This document shows positions 23,457-35,217 of a stretch of DNA of 64,000 nucleotides, in pieces. Source of the stretch: Isoetes taiwanensis (lineage: Eukaryota > Streptophyta > Lycopodiopsida > Isoetales > Isoetaceae); contig JAJEKV010000132.1 in the NCBI GenBank assembly GCA_021234155.1, positions 622,001-686,000 of the forward strand, in the 5' to 3' direction. The notes under the pieces are model-generated. The model saw only the letters and a list, made by a program, of their open reading frames with translations, was not told the origin of the DNA and did no database searches. The position numbers were made by a program, and so were the translations under genes. The stretch's first letter is position 1, and each line of letters starts with the position of its first letter.

Positions 23457-23666
23457 TGGATTTAGAACCATCATTCAATTAAATTGGGTTTATGTCTTAA
23501 TTTTGGGACAAATTTCATATTGCATGTTTTTAGTAGCATATTCAAATTCACACATTTCACCTCAAAATTATGAAAACGTAATATCATGTTATTTACAAAA
23601 TAGTCAATATTTCACAATATAGCACCATATCATAAAAACGTGATAACAAAAATTTACATAGTTATT

Positions 23667-26600
23667 CAACTTTCTTCAAGCACCCCCAATGATATCATAG
23701 CCTTCTTCCTGACATCCTGAGGTATTGTAATTCTCGCATTTCTAGCTGGAATAGTGTTTGGAGTCCATGAGTACAAAACACTTTTCATAGTCTAGCCAAA
23801 GATCGGGATCACTTTCGGATTTCTCCTCCATCTCTTTGTCCAACAACCGAAGTACCTTTCTTTATCCGACACGTTGGTCAACCGATGCACCGGACACCAC
23901 CATTCCACCCGCACATGGTTGAAGTTAATATTACCTTCTTCTTTGCAAATATCGAGATAGTGAACCCCAACCACACTTTGGATATGTATCTAAATCGATG
24001 GCTTTACTACCACAAATTGGTGGCATTCCAAGTCGTGGAAGGTTCATAAGCATCCATGCCTAGAAACTTTGGCCTATTGTTCTTAGGACCAACATAGTGT
24101 TTGTCGAAGGAGGAGGGAGCATATTGTTTGCGAATGCTACTTACAGGTGTCATCAAAATCCTCAAGACTGCTAAGGTCTTCCACCTAGTCTTAGGCAACC
24201 ACCCTTCTTTCAATTCATCCGAGGATGTGTCTATCTCCCCAACGGGTTAATCACCTTCTTCCAAGTAAGCCACCAAGGCACGGTTGGTGTCATCTGGATT
24301 GGTTTGCCAATGCTTTATATAGTCTTGGATTCCTTCCTTAGTCAATCCCAATTGCTTCACTTCTTCAAGAGGTTTTAAAGCTTTTGGTTGACCTAGAGGT
24401 ATCATAGGCTTGCCATTCTCATCTCTACGCCCATATTTCCTCCCCTCCTCTCCACTCATCCTCTCAAGGTCTCATCTTCCATTGGAAGATTGGAATCCCA
24501 TCTCTCACCCAAAAAGTGAACTGCAGAGGCCTGGAATGACCTTCAAGATCCAATGTATAACCATCCACAAAGCTCTTCCAATCGGGCACTTCTTCTATGA
24601 GAGAAGCTATAGGGTTTGGAGTAGTGCATTCATGCAAGATTTCCATTAGCCTAGGAAAGTTGGTCCTTGCTTGTCTGCTTCAAGATACAACTATATTTTA
24701 AAAGCATGTTAGGTGTACCACTTTTGCATCCACATACACTAGGTCTTTAATGGGTACTTTCTCATTTTTATTTTCATTAAAACTAGTACAAAAGTCTAAA
24801 ATAAAAGTCAACGCATTAATGTTCAAAGTTAAGATCCCCGGAGACCAAAATATATATAAAAGTTCTAGAATGTACCTTTTATTGATAAATAGGTACCTTT
24901 TTAGGTACTTTTTGGTCACTAAATAATACTTTTTAAGGGACACCCTAACATGCTTTTACCCATTTGCCAAATAATGCATCCACATCCTCATGGGTATGCC
25001 CGCATAAGAAACCCTAAATTAACTCTTTCAAATATCTCCACAAATTTGTTAAGTAGGATAGGAAAGAAAACATCCACTGTTCTTATTTTGGCAAAGACAA
25101 TTATCAAGTTGCAAGAGAAACCTTTTGGGTAGATCTTGAGGTTTAGCACGTGAAGTTGAAGCTCCAACATGTTCATTAGACCCATGCTTCCTAAACCTTG
25201 CCTTGTCGAACTTTTCAATATTGTTAGGGTTTCCATCTAACAATGCTCTATGTAGTGCTCCGGCTAGTCAGAAGGTCCCGAGGTGACCATTGTATCCATT
25301 TTCATAGTTTCTCAAACACCTCATGATACTCCCAATATGAAAACGGACCATCACTCCACAACTCCAAACTAAAATGGCCATAGTAGGTTTGATTCCCCGC
25401 CCATGCAAGATTGCCCCTACCATTGAGATCAGAAGGGTATGATCTTCCACATGACTTTGGTATGTACTTGAATTGTGGAAGACAAGTCTTTTGCTGGTCC
25501 ATCTTGTCATGTATAATACATAAATAGTTATTGGGTTCCAATGCAGATAAAGTCCTCCACATCCAATAACATGATCTACATGATAGTTGGTCACCATATG
25601 GTCCTTCATATGCTCCCCTTATCCTAGCCCTTTGACTAGGTTGCACAGCCTTATCAAGAGTCTCCTTCAACTTAGCACATAAATTGCACTTTGCAAAGTT
25701 GTTTGAAGTTGCTATGGTGACATGATTGAAATGCTTCTTCCATAACCTACTAAAGCTAGGTTGGGATATTGGAAGAATTCCCAATTCAAGTAGGGAATTC
25801 ACTTCTTCCAAAATACTCTTTTTGAGTACAATGTGATGGCAACCTTTTCTCAACAAACCGCTTCTTCCCTTTTCATCCCTTTCGCTTTTTGTGTGGCATA
25901 GACTCGCATTGAAATCAATATATTTTTCAAATATCTCCCTGGCAGCCTGTGGTCCTAGCTGTTGGTCTCAACAAACCATTATTTCCATGTAAAGCAATCC
26001 CGCTCCCCTCGCTGTTTTTTTGCCAATTATGCCATGAAGAAGTTGGAATTGCATGGATAAAGGGCCATGCTTTTTGCACATATCCATTTGCCTAGCAAAG
26101 GGTATCTTTTTCTGTTTGGGTTTTTTTCATCTTGAAGTGCATGCTCAAGATTGTGTACATGTAGGTCCTCCTCTCATCAACAAATTGTACTCTTGAAAAG
26201 TGGCTCTTGCTTCCACCAATTGTTCTATTGTGAAGAATTGCATACAATCACTCCAACAACAACTGAGCCCCTAACCTTCACCATTGTCTCACGCTTGGTG
26301 TCACTAATCAACTTGGCTCTTTTGCTAGGATAATGTCCGCAACCGACATTCTCCCCTTTTGCCTAGGTTTAGAGTTCCAACCGCCAATGGATCAATATCA
26401 AGACAATCATTGTCCCCAACAACCTCAGCTCTGGAAAAATATAATCCTCCACAAATTGAACACTACTTATAGGCCATGCCATGATGCAAGGAACCTCCAA
26501 TTGCTTGACACAACCAAAACATTCCTTGTCACCCAAACCTTTACCTTTCCAGCTTGTCTTCCAACATCGAAATTGCAATACCAATATTGTCTTCCCCTAG

Positions 26601-26830
26601 CCTTTCATCATTAACAGCTTGACCAGGATCTGCTAGCACAATGACTCCTTGGCCTACTATTTCCTTGTTGCACTTGTGCATGATTCTCACCTTCTTGTTC
26701 CTCCATTGCACCCTACTATAGAGGACTAATTGTTTTTCTTCAACATTCTTGCTAGGAGTTGGTTTTTCATTGATATTGCTCTTTTCACCATCTTGAGTTG
26801 GAGGGGCACCATTGACCTAGGCAAATTGCA
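23667..26830 (-). pseudogene. broken transposase-like gene (DUF7869-like RNase-H-fold family)
   Basis: Pieces follow the order of a transposase-like family present in plants and animals. At about 26.3-26.8 kb is an N-terminal domain with LYSRVQWRNKKV and MAWPISS. At 25.9-26.1 kb is a CxKAWPFIHAIP/LHGNNGL block. At 25302-25856 comes the Zn/catalytic region with KCNLCAKLKETL and IIHDKMDQQKTCLP. At 24990-25240 are LQLDNCLCQNKN and AYPHEDVDALFGKW, where the family usually has GHTHEDID. At 24464-24646 is SLIEEVPDWKSFVDGY. The C terminus (LYSWTPNTIPARNARITIP) stops at 23667. Frames change several times and an inverted-repeat element interrupts the gene, so it is not functional. Assigning it to DUF7869 is from memory of motif order. 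Confidence 0.6.
24699..24958. mobile_element. 260-bp inverted-repeat element inside the transposase-like gene
   Basis: Ends 24699-24719 and 24937-24958 are inverted copies (TAAAAGCATGTTAGG, then TGTnCC). It separates ALFGKW from the next conserved block (NFPRLMEIL), which are nearly adjacent in the family. The interior is AT-rich. No clear target duplication is visible, so the superfamily is open. Confidence 0.6.
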
Positions 26831-27019
26831 CCCTTTTAGTCAATGAGTAAGAAAAATTATTACACCATAAGATAAAAAAAAAGTAATGACATTTATGGAA
26901 TATGTAGAGGTAAATCAAAATTTTTAAAAGCAAGAAATTCCTTGGAAATAGGTTTAATATAATAATAACAATGGGCTTAAACTAAATCATTTAAAATCAT
27001 TTGGCATAAAACAAGATGT

Positions 27020-27085
27020 TCAATGATTTCATGGCAACAACAAGAATTTTCATGGCAACAACAAGAATTTTCATGGCAACAAAAG
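27020..27085 (+). repeat. three tandem copies of a ~24-bp unit
   Basis: TTTCATGGCAACAACAAGAA is repeated three times with one change in the last copy. Confidence 0.85.
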
Positions 27086-27204
27086 GAAATTTATTTATAT
27101 AAATATATCCAAATTTTAATTATCTAAAAATTGGATATATGATTACTTAAAAAGACATATAACTAATAGACGGAGAATTTATTATCCATAATAATATACC
27201 CTAG

Positions 27205-27345
27205 ATAATATAGCTCGGCGGGAATTTCAGACATGGCGTGTTATTTGAGGCAATAAATTATTCACGCTAATTTCTAATTAACCCTATATAAACCGGGTTC
27301 ACGCCTCAAGACCATTCTCGTCCCAATTTTTTTTTTCTCGCCCGC
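27205..27345 (+). promoter_or_regulatory. promoter-like module, copy 1
   Basis: Contains TATATAAA (27285-27292) preceded by a GCGGGAATT / GGCGTGTT / TTATTCACGCT series and followed by ACGCCTCAAG and a T-run. The same order of elements recurs at 28408-28540. An ATG at 27348 follows about 55 bp downstream of the TATA box. Confidence 0.6.
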
Positions 27346-27347
27346 CA

Positions 27348-27640
27348 TGAAGCTGCTCAAATTTCGCTCGAACTTCATGAAGAACCCGAGGTCTCGCCAA
27401 AGAGACGCTTGGTTGAAGAACTCTTCCCCCTCATAGATTTTCTTGCCCACCCTCCTCCTCGATTCTGGATTCAGAGGATGATGCTGATTTTGACATGGAA
27501 GAGGAGGAGTTGAGCTCCTCTGATTCCTCTGATTCTGAAGAGGAGGAAGAGGAGGAAGAGGAGGAGTTGGAGGAAGAGGAGGAGATGTCCTCCCAAGAGC
27601 ATGAAAACGCCTCGGCTCGGGGTTGGCTTGACCCCTAAAA
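27348..27640 (+). pseudogene. acidic (poly-Glu) coding relic
   Basis: Downstream of the promoter module, one frame opens MKLLKFRSNFMKN and another reads HEEPEVSPKRRLVEELFPL. After a frameshift the sequence gives DSEDDADFDMEEEELSSSD, a long Glu run, and a stop near 27637. GAGGAG repeats continue to 27710. The product is unrecognised; acidic low-complexity regions alone do not identify it. Confidence 0.3.
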
Positions 27641-28407
27641 CAGAATGAAATCTCTAAAGAAGAGGAGGAGGAGGAAGAGGAGGAGGAGGGGAGGAAGAGG
27701 ATGAGGAGGAAGGTCGAGAATTCACCGCTTTTTAGAATGGTCGAGAGATGAGCCAGTTTGCATGTCCGATTTTTTTTTTTTTTTTTTTCACCTTTCTTTC
27801 TTTTCTAACACCTTTCTTCCTTCTTTGTTGCAGACGTGGAAGATCAATGATGCAGATCCCGGGCGGCCCCTTTTTTTTTTGGTTGCTTACAGAAGCTTTG
27901 GACACGCCTCCGGGCATTTTTTTCCTGTAATTTTGTGAAAAGCCTTCGCATCGGAGACATTCTCCTCTTATGAATGAAATCAAACAGTTTTCCATCATAA
28001 AATTTTTTCAAAAAACAGTTGTTCTTCTAACAACTTTTTTTCAGACATAAAATTATTTGAATTAAATCCAACTGTTTTCTCCAATTATTTTGTCTCCAAG
28101 CTGTTATCTCTAAAATTTTGTATCTGCAAATTTTGTCTCAACAAAGTCTCGGGAACACTATAAATCAACCACATGAGAAATCTCTGATTCATCACAGTAA
28201 CCATAGGAAATTTTCCTATACGACCTAAAACAATTCCCCCAACCTTACAAGTCATTTTTAGCCTTCATAATTTTGCCTTTAAAATCATTTTTAATTTAGC
28301 CTATATAAAATTTCTAAATTCTATTTTTTCGAATGCAATAAATGGAATAAAATGCCGTGAGAATTTATTGCATGAAATGCAATATTCTCCATATATACCA
28401 TATACAT

Positions 28408-28540
28408 GTCATGTCTGGCGGGAAGACCGTACGCCAGGCGTGTTAATTCAAGCAATCAATTATTCACGCTTAACTTTTTTTCTAATTGTGCCTATATAAA
28501 TCCATTTTACGCCTCAAAGTTCCTACATTTTTTTCTTCCT
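28408..28540 (+). promoter_or_regulatory. promoter-like module, copy 2
   Basis: Same architecture as 27205-27345: GGCGGGAAG, a perfect ACGCC-A-GGCGT palindrome, TTATTCACGCTT, TATATAAA (28493-28500), then TTTTACGCCTCAAAG and a T-run. A short ATG frame follows near 28550 with no recognisable product. Confidence 0.6.
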
Positions 28541-28639
28541 TCCTTCATAATGATTTCTTTGCTATGCGCTCGGGCTGTGTTTGATCCGCCGTCCCGAAAT
28601 CTTGGTGAGCAGATTTATATTCATCAATGTTAGATGTTT

Positions 28640-29130
28640 GGTTTCGCAATTCCTAACTTACTAAAAGACGCCTTTTGTTCTCAGAGCATCCAGAAAGCAG
28701 AGGAAATCGGAGACTCGTAATTAAAACCAAAAGCAGAGGACTAAGGTCTCATGAATCGAAAAAGCCCCGGAATTAAAACCACAAGCATAGTCCTCCGCTC
28801 TTCAATCCTTCCAGCCTCGTAACTCAAGGTTAGTTTTCATTTAGTTTTAAGTTGCATCTCAATGGCAGGTTTAATCCAAGAAGACAAGCTTTTGCATTTG
28901 CTCGAGGCGAGGGAAGCAGATGATGTTTATGAAAACCGTAATAGTTTTTATAAACTTCATCCGCTTTTTTTGTTTCGAGTAAATTCTTGAGTTTCTCTTC
29001 CCTGAATTAATCATGCTATTGCATGCAAGTTTCTATTATGAATAAGTGTAGTAGAAAGCATTAGAAAAAATGAAAAGATAATATTTGAAACACGCTAAGT
29101 GTGTTTTATGGTAACCTTAGCCTTCAACAT
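28640..29130. other. non-coding stretch
   Basis: AT-rich with short A/G-rich repeats around 28690-28800. No coding or RNA feature supported. Confidence 0.35.
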
Positions 29131-29297
29131 GAATACACGCTCGGCGTGCATTAGGCCAGGGAGGAAAAAAACCCAGACAGATAGATAAGTAAATAGATAA
29201 AGGCCGTGCAATTATTTACATCGGGCCTTTATCTATTTACTTATCTATCCGCATGTGTTTTTTTTTCTCCCTCCTCACGAATGCACGAGCGGTATAG
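29131..29297. repeat. long hairpin (inverted repeat)
   Basis: 29180-29205 and 29224-29249 are perfect 26-bp inverted copies (GATAGATAAGTAAATAGATA...GGCC) with an 18-nt loop. Similarity continues imperfectly outward through an A/T run and a GTGCATT/AATGCAC segment, giving arms of roughly 70 bp. It could be a small MITE or a transcribed hairpin. Confidence 0.8.
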
Positions 29298-29510
29298 TTT
29301 TTCCTATATAGCAGCTTTTTACACCGAAAAAGTGCAAACAATTGTATCCCTACTTTCAACTTTTACGCTTAAAACACGGGCGTGGTTCTTAGTTTCTAAG
29401 TTTATAAATAAAGAAATATAACACGCCAGCGCGGAATACCGATATTCGGGCCACTTCCTATTGATAGATGCTGTGTTACATTAATCACCGGGTTGGTGAC
29501 TTAAGATGGA

Positions 29511-30123
29511 TTGGAATTACATTTGGGCCAAGAATCACACGCCCCAGCTCCGTTTCGGCCCAATCTCCAGTCCGTTGAACCGCAACCGAAAGCACCGGCT
29601 CGGCCGAGCACCAGCCTTGCAACCCCGGAGTACTTGGATCAAGTAATGATGATGGCAGCAGAGCGCAGTGGCAATGATAGATCCGGGCTCGGGGGCCCTT
29701 GTAATCGCAACGGAGGCTCGCCTCTTATCTAATCACTTCAAGAATGCAAGACATGCATTGATCGAGAGTGAATCTCGTGATCCGCCACCGAGATTCAAAA
29801 TGAGGAGCCGCGTTTTCTTAGTGGTTAGCCTCTATGCCCCGGATGCCCCAAACACCAACCACTACCACAAAAAAGGTATAACGATGCAATGGAGATGGCT
29901 CAACCAATGGAACCACTACCGCAGCGCCATAACGATGCATTGGAGGTTCAACAGAGCAGTGGAGGAGCAGAGAGGAGCAGGAGAGGAGGTGGAGGTGGAG
30001 CAAAAGCGGGGTGGTGGAGCTAGAGCCCGGTGTTTTTGCCGGGTTTTACCAGAAGAATTCACTATGCCCCGCGAATGGAAATGGGAGATCGATAGCCCGC
30101 CTACTCAAGAGGATCGGGCTTGA
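29511..30123 (+). pseudogene. unrecognised coding relic, possibly retroelement-derived
   Basis: Overlapping open frames (29511-29732, 29668-30123) are unusually G+C-rich, with Pro/Ala-rich then Gly/Arg/Glu-rich composition. A leader-like GGTTGGTGACTTAAG lies upstream, and AATGAATACAACAAA plus a TTGTAATC motif lie about 60 bp downstream (30180-30210), like a plant transcript 3' end. No retroviral or other motif is visible. Confidence 0.25.
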
Positions 30124-30209
30124 AACAAGAGGTCCGGGATTTTGTCCGGTTTATCCGGCTTTATCCAGATTATATACAATTGTAATCTTTTTCCAATGAA
30201 TACAACAAA

Positions 30210-31440
30210 TTTTGTCTACTTCTATATTTCTACAATGTAATACATGTTACATACCTTTTTAAGCGGTTTCTTGGCCATGCAACAAATGTTCCAACACTTT
30301 CTCCAACCGTGATCCCCACCGGGGTGTCTCATGAGGTAAAGCTTCATCCATAGCTAAAGAGCTTAATCATCAGAATTTCTGACATACTTATCCCCGAAAG
30401 TGGAATTCCATGACAAGCATACCGGATCGATGGAGTCGATCTTGCATAATCCTACTTTCCTTTTTCTGATTTGTAGTTAACATGAAACATTCATCTTCGA
30501 CAATCGCAGTAAAAATTGCTATTCGCATGACACCTACTATTGGAAATTAATGTTCAAGCTATTGAATGAGATGAGTACCGTAATTATGAGCCATTCTTGA
30601 GAAGCTGATTTGAGTCTCTCAAGTTGATTTGAGAAGTCAAGGCTTATGGAAACTCGGGCGGTCGGAAAATTCAAATTAGAAGAAAGATTAGGTTAACTAC
30701 GCTTAGGCGGGATAAATTTGGCGGGATACTTTTTGGGTAGATTGGTTTTAAAAACTTAATGAAAGAAGTCTACGGACGGGTCTTCGCCATTATTATTTGT
30801 ATGTGTCAAGAATATTTCAAACCGTGATTTTGTGTTTTCTTGAAATTCAAATTTCTATTTCTCGCATTGTAGAAAAAGCTATTTCTTCGAAAGCAGTTCG
30901 AAGGCCAGATCCGAGCGACCTTCCGACTGTTACTAGGCTTAATCCAGAGATGTCTTCTAAAGCTTAATCGAGGTCGAGGGCGACGGGGCGAGGGAAGGTG
31001 GAAGAGGAATCTCAAAACCCCGACTTCTCAAGTTTCGTGAGGACGCTTGATCGAATAATACGTAATACACGTAACCCCTATTCAAGGTATTTAATTTGCC
31101 ACGTATCACAATAATCGTGGTGGAGAGTATTATGCTTGCATGAATTTGAGATATTTTTTGCCTTATAATATGCTTTGCATGAGTTTGAGTTATTATGCTT
31201 TGCATGAATTTTAAGTATTAACATCAGTTAATGCTCGATTGTCCGCTCAGAGAACATAATTTTGCTCGCTTTTTATATATAGAATATAGCGTGTTAGACA
31301 GCTTGGAGATAGCAATGTTCAATGAGGTTAAATAGTGTGAAATATGGATTCATGAAGGGTATGTAGCTTAAAATGTGGATGCAAAATAATTTAGTTTCAA
31401 ATTAACGATAGCATGGTCAATAATAGAGATACCAACACGC
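30210..31440. other. non-coding stretch
   Basis: AT-rich with GGCGGGAT motifs near 30708-30735. No gene supported. Confidence 0.35.
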
Positions 31441-31471
31441 CAAGCGCGGATTTGTACTAATTTAGGTTTAA

Positions 31472-34400
31472 ATGCACGCCAAGCCGCGGATCTCTTGTTC
31501 TGAAAAGTACTCTAAAAAGTGCTCATCTTCATTTGCAAAGTGCTCAAGAGGAAGAAAACCCCTACTAATTCGGGTTCTAATCCCGCCAAGAAAGCAAGGG
31601 CGCATTTTAACCCGTGATGCGCACTCATATGATCTCACCTTAGATGATGAAGGGCCGATTCTTATAGCAAACAACCGACCCCGCCGCCTGCCCGAAGAGG
31701 AAATGGACGAGGGTGCCGAGTGGTAACGCTGACCTTGCCAAGACAAATGGCAAGCTCGACTTAACTCTCTTCTCGAGGAAAAAGGAAGCGCATAAGATGG
31801 CCAAACAAGGGATCCTAATCTCTTGTGAGGAAGAGGATGACACCAACCGCAAATTGCTCTTGGAGATTACACGTATGTAAGAAAGATCCGCCGACTTACT
31901 CAATCGTGAGAGCTACCGCGATACAAGGATACGCTCATGAAGACAGATGAATCCGGTGAGACATGTTTTAAGTATGGTTGGCCAACCAATGTAGCAGCTT
32001 ACGCCAATATCTATTTGCCAAGGGGTTACAAAATTGTATGTAGAGGCATGTTCACTAAACCGACACCAAGTCACTATTTGCAAAGAAGTTAGGGAATTAG
32101 TCGATTTTGAAAGCTTCTAAAAGGGTCCTAGATCTAGGGAAGAATGTTCAACCCGGCAGCTTGTCGGAAGGCATGGAGGCTTCGCTTTTGAGAATGAACA
32201 GACAGAGTGGCGCAGCCTAGAGGCCATGAACAAGTCAATAAGTACGCCTGACCATTATCCATTGGGTCTTAAGGAAACTTTTGCATCCATGTGAAGTCCT
32301 CATCCGTTCACCAAGCTCCATTTATGTTAGCAGGAGATATGATCCAAAGACATGCCATGGAGATTGTTCAGAGCATGATTAGTAATCCGTGTCAAATGCC
32401 TATGCCGGATGTGCTACCTTGGGATATGATCTCTAACAAGTTCGGCCGCGGTGGATCTAACGCCCGTGAGCTATTATCAAGTGATGATATTAAATATGTC
32501 ATCATCGACGGGCAAGATTCCGCTGAGGCACAAAAGGCCATCATCAGCAAAAAGTAACAAACAGCCAAAAAGTGTTCTACAATCACTATGCGATAGGAGG
32601 TGTCAGATCTTGATGCCAATACTTCACCCGCAGATTTGGTCGAGATTAGTGCAACTTTGAATGAAATGGGGAAGACATTTCTATACAAAAGGTAATCAAC
32701 CCGGTTTCATAAATTGTATTCACGCCAGCGTTTTTCAAATCAAACCAATTCACGCCAGCGTGTTTTGAATCATCGATTCCACGCCGCGCGTTTTCAAGTC
32801 AACCAATTGATTTGAAAAACACCGGGCGCGGAATTGATTGATTTGAAAACTAGCCCGGCATGAATTGGTTTGATTTGAAAGCACCGGGCGGAATTGCATT
32901 AGTAACTTTATTCATTTCACGCCAGCGCGATTTTTCTCTTCATCAATTCTATTCAAATCGCTACCGGTGTTTTATTCTATGATATCGATTCAATGTCCGT
33001 ATCTATTGCAGCCCATACGTTGAACAACCGCGCCACCGGCCAACAAGTGGGTGGAATATGGCTGCCCATTGCCCACCGCATTGTATGGTCAAAGTCCGAG
33101 GCATTCAAGCGGGCGGAGCTGGACGCCGCAGCATAATTATACATGAGAAGAAGAAGACCGCAAGAAAATCAAAGAAAAAAGGTGGTGATGACATTGCAGA
33201 TCCTTCTCGAAAAAGCTCATCCAAAGCAGTCGACCAAATGCACTGTGATAAGATTGTGTTTTGTAAGGAGGCAAGATGGCTCAAGTGGAATGAATTCTCC
33301 GGGACGCTTTATGCACAAGGGAAGCTGCCGATACTATGGGTAGGGTGCCTCCGCTGATGTAAGCATCTTTGACTTGAATGTGACAGAGATGAGAAAGACT
33401 CGTGGGCTAGACGACGACCGAGACCATTTGGGTTTTAGACCAAGGCTTAAAGAAGGAAGTCTTATACAAGAAGGGTGCTTTCACCAAGGATAGGATGTCC
33501 TTCGCTGAGTGCCGCAACCATGTAAAGGATGTAATGCGATAATGAAGTCACCGTAGGGAGCCGAAGTTACAAAGGCTATCGGGGATGTGGCATTATCTGA
33601 AATTGGATTGCCGGACAAATACAAGGTCAAGAATGATGACATCAAGAAGTTTGTATTCGGGTCAAAGGACTTCCTAAAGAATTGGAAGGCTAAAAATACA
33701 AAACATAAGGAGACTCTACCCCCTAAGGTAATCGGGCCGAGTTGAGAAGAAAAGTGGCCCTTTGTGAAGAAGATTATCGAGAAGACTCCACACCGCCCAA
33801 AGATTCGGGCCCATTGGGTACAAAGGTCTCTTGCCGATTCAACTTCGGCCTTAAAAATATATCACTCTTTGTGTTGGACAAGCAGGGTGGGAGAGGAGAT
33901 ATGGGCATGAACCGTAAGGACTACAAGAGCTTCTTTACCACCAGATAGGATTGACAACCGAGAGGTCCTTCACTATTGTCATCGCTTTTGTCCTTCGTGA
34001 GTCACATCTCGCAGATGCACCATCTCGGCCGCCATGATCCGAGTGCCTCAAAGTTATTAGGGAGGGATGCCTAATATATGATGTTAAGGATAATGAGTCG
34101 CTAACGTAACGGAAGATGGCACATGTGATCTTTATTATGATATCCATGCCGCCGACGAGGAATATGATATTGCTAAGGCCAAGGGTGACAATAATAAAGT
34201 GCATGGGAATGTTTTTCTAGATGATCCGCACTTAAGAACTATATTCTTTCATAATGGATCGTGATCACCGTAACAGATGAGTCGAAGAGGATGAGGATCG
34301 GACCCTCCTAAGTGGGGAAATCAAGCACGAAGCTACAAACTAAGGAGAAGGGCCCCTTAAATAAAAATGGATTTCCGCCTATGGTCGCATACCGCCGAGG

Positions 34401-35150
34401 CATTTGCTCCAATTGATACAACCCTTTGGAGCTTCATGTTGAGGTTATATTGCCCGAGAGGCTCTTATGGGTGCAAGAAGATGTCACCGCTTTGTGAGTG
34501 ATGAGCAGTGCCAAAGACTTTCTTTGAACCATTCCTCATGCATGTGCTTGCCAAGTCTCCTAAAGGCCCTTATGGCAACCTGAAATCATCAGCAATCAAA
34601 AGTCTCGAGACTTGTCCAACGGAAAAGTGGACGTTGCTCCGGAGAGGGAACTAGTAATGGCAAACCGATAAGGAAAGCAAGAATGAACAAATAGTCGCTA
34701 AACTGGTTGCTCAAAGCATCGCGGATGGCGGCTAACTTAGGGAATATCCTTGCCCACATTGGCGGGGTGATGCAAGCAACAATAGAGTAGATTCAATGTG
34801 TTAACAATGAAATAATTGACAGGAAACCAAAAATGAAGGCAACGGCGGCTCTAGTGATTCAAAGGTTTGCCAAATCAATAGTAAAATAATGTCGGGCCAG
34901 AAGGACGAAATGAACTAATAGAAAATAACAATTCTAACAAATGTAAGAAGACTAAGATTAAGGGTGGCTGAGGGGAGAATGACGCCGATGATGACTAAAT
35001 AAACCGAAGATGATAGGTATGGCCTTGCCTCATTTAAATAGCCACGCGCGGATTTAATTTGTATTACCTTTGAATTAAATCGCCAAGCTTGCTTTGATTA
35101 TTTTTCGTTGTCAAACTAAATCACGCCGAGCGATTTGGTTATGACTATTT
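31472..35150 (+). pseudogene. long degenerate coding region, unidentified
   Basis: Across 3.6 kb the plus strand keeps switching between frames that look protein-coding. Examples are SRKKEAHKMAKQGILISCEE (31770-31830), MLAGDMIQRHAMEIVQSMI and SSDDIKYVIIDGQDSAEAQ (32290-32555), DLNVTEMRKTRGLDDDRDH (about 33370-33425), DKYKVKNDDIKKFVFGSKDF (about 33615), LFVLDKQGGRGDMGMNRKDY (about 33870) and NKVHGNVFLDDPHLRTIFF (about 34195). Stops and shifts occur every 50-100 codons. I recognise no domain. It is flanked by CACGCC/GCG motif clusters and followed by a phosphatase-like fragment. Confidence 0.4.
32717..32955. repeat. array of ~35-bp units in forward and inverted orientation
   Basis: Three forward units (ATTCACGCCAGCG, then TTTTCAAATCAAACCA) are followed by three inverted ones (GATTTGAAAACACCGGGCG, then GGAATT). 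A further forward CACGCCAGCGCG lies near 32928. The AT flanks are better conserved than the GC centres. Confidence 0.7.
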
Positions 35151-35217
35151 CAAATCACGCTTTGCTGCTTGTATTGTTTGTGTTATCGATCTTGTCGACC
35201 GGATACATGTTTGATGT

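Noticed and set aside
27748-27998. Frames across the T-run and GAGGAG repeats
   Set aside because: Low-complexity translations without any conserved feature.
31472-35150. Helitron, CACTA or gypsy coding region
   Set aside because: None of the Rep/helicase, transposase or RT signature motifs could be found in any frame.
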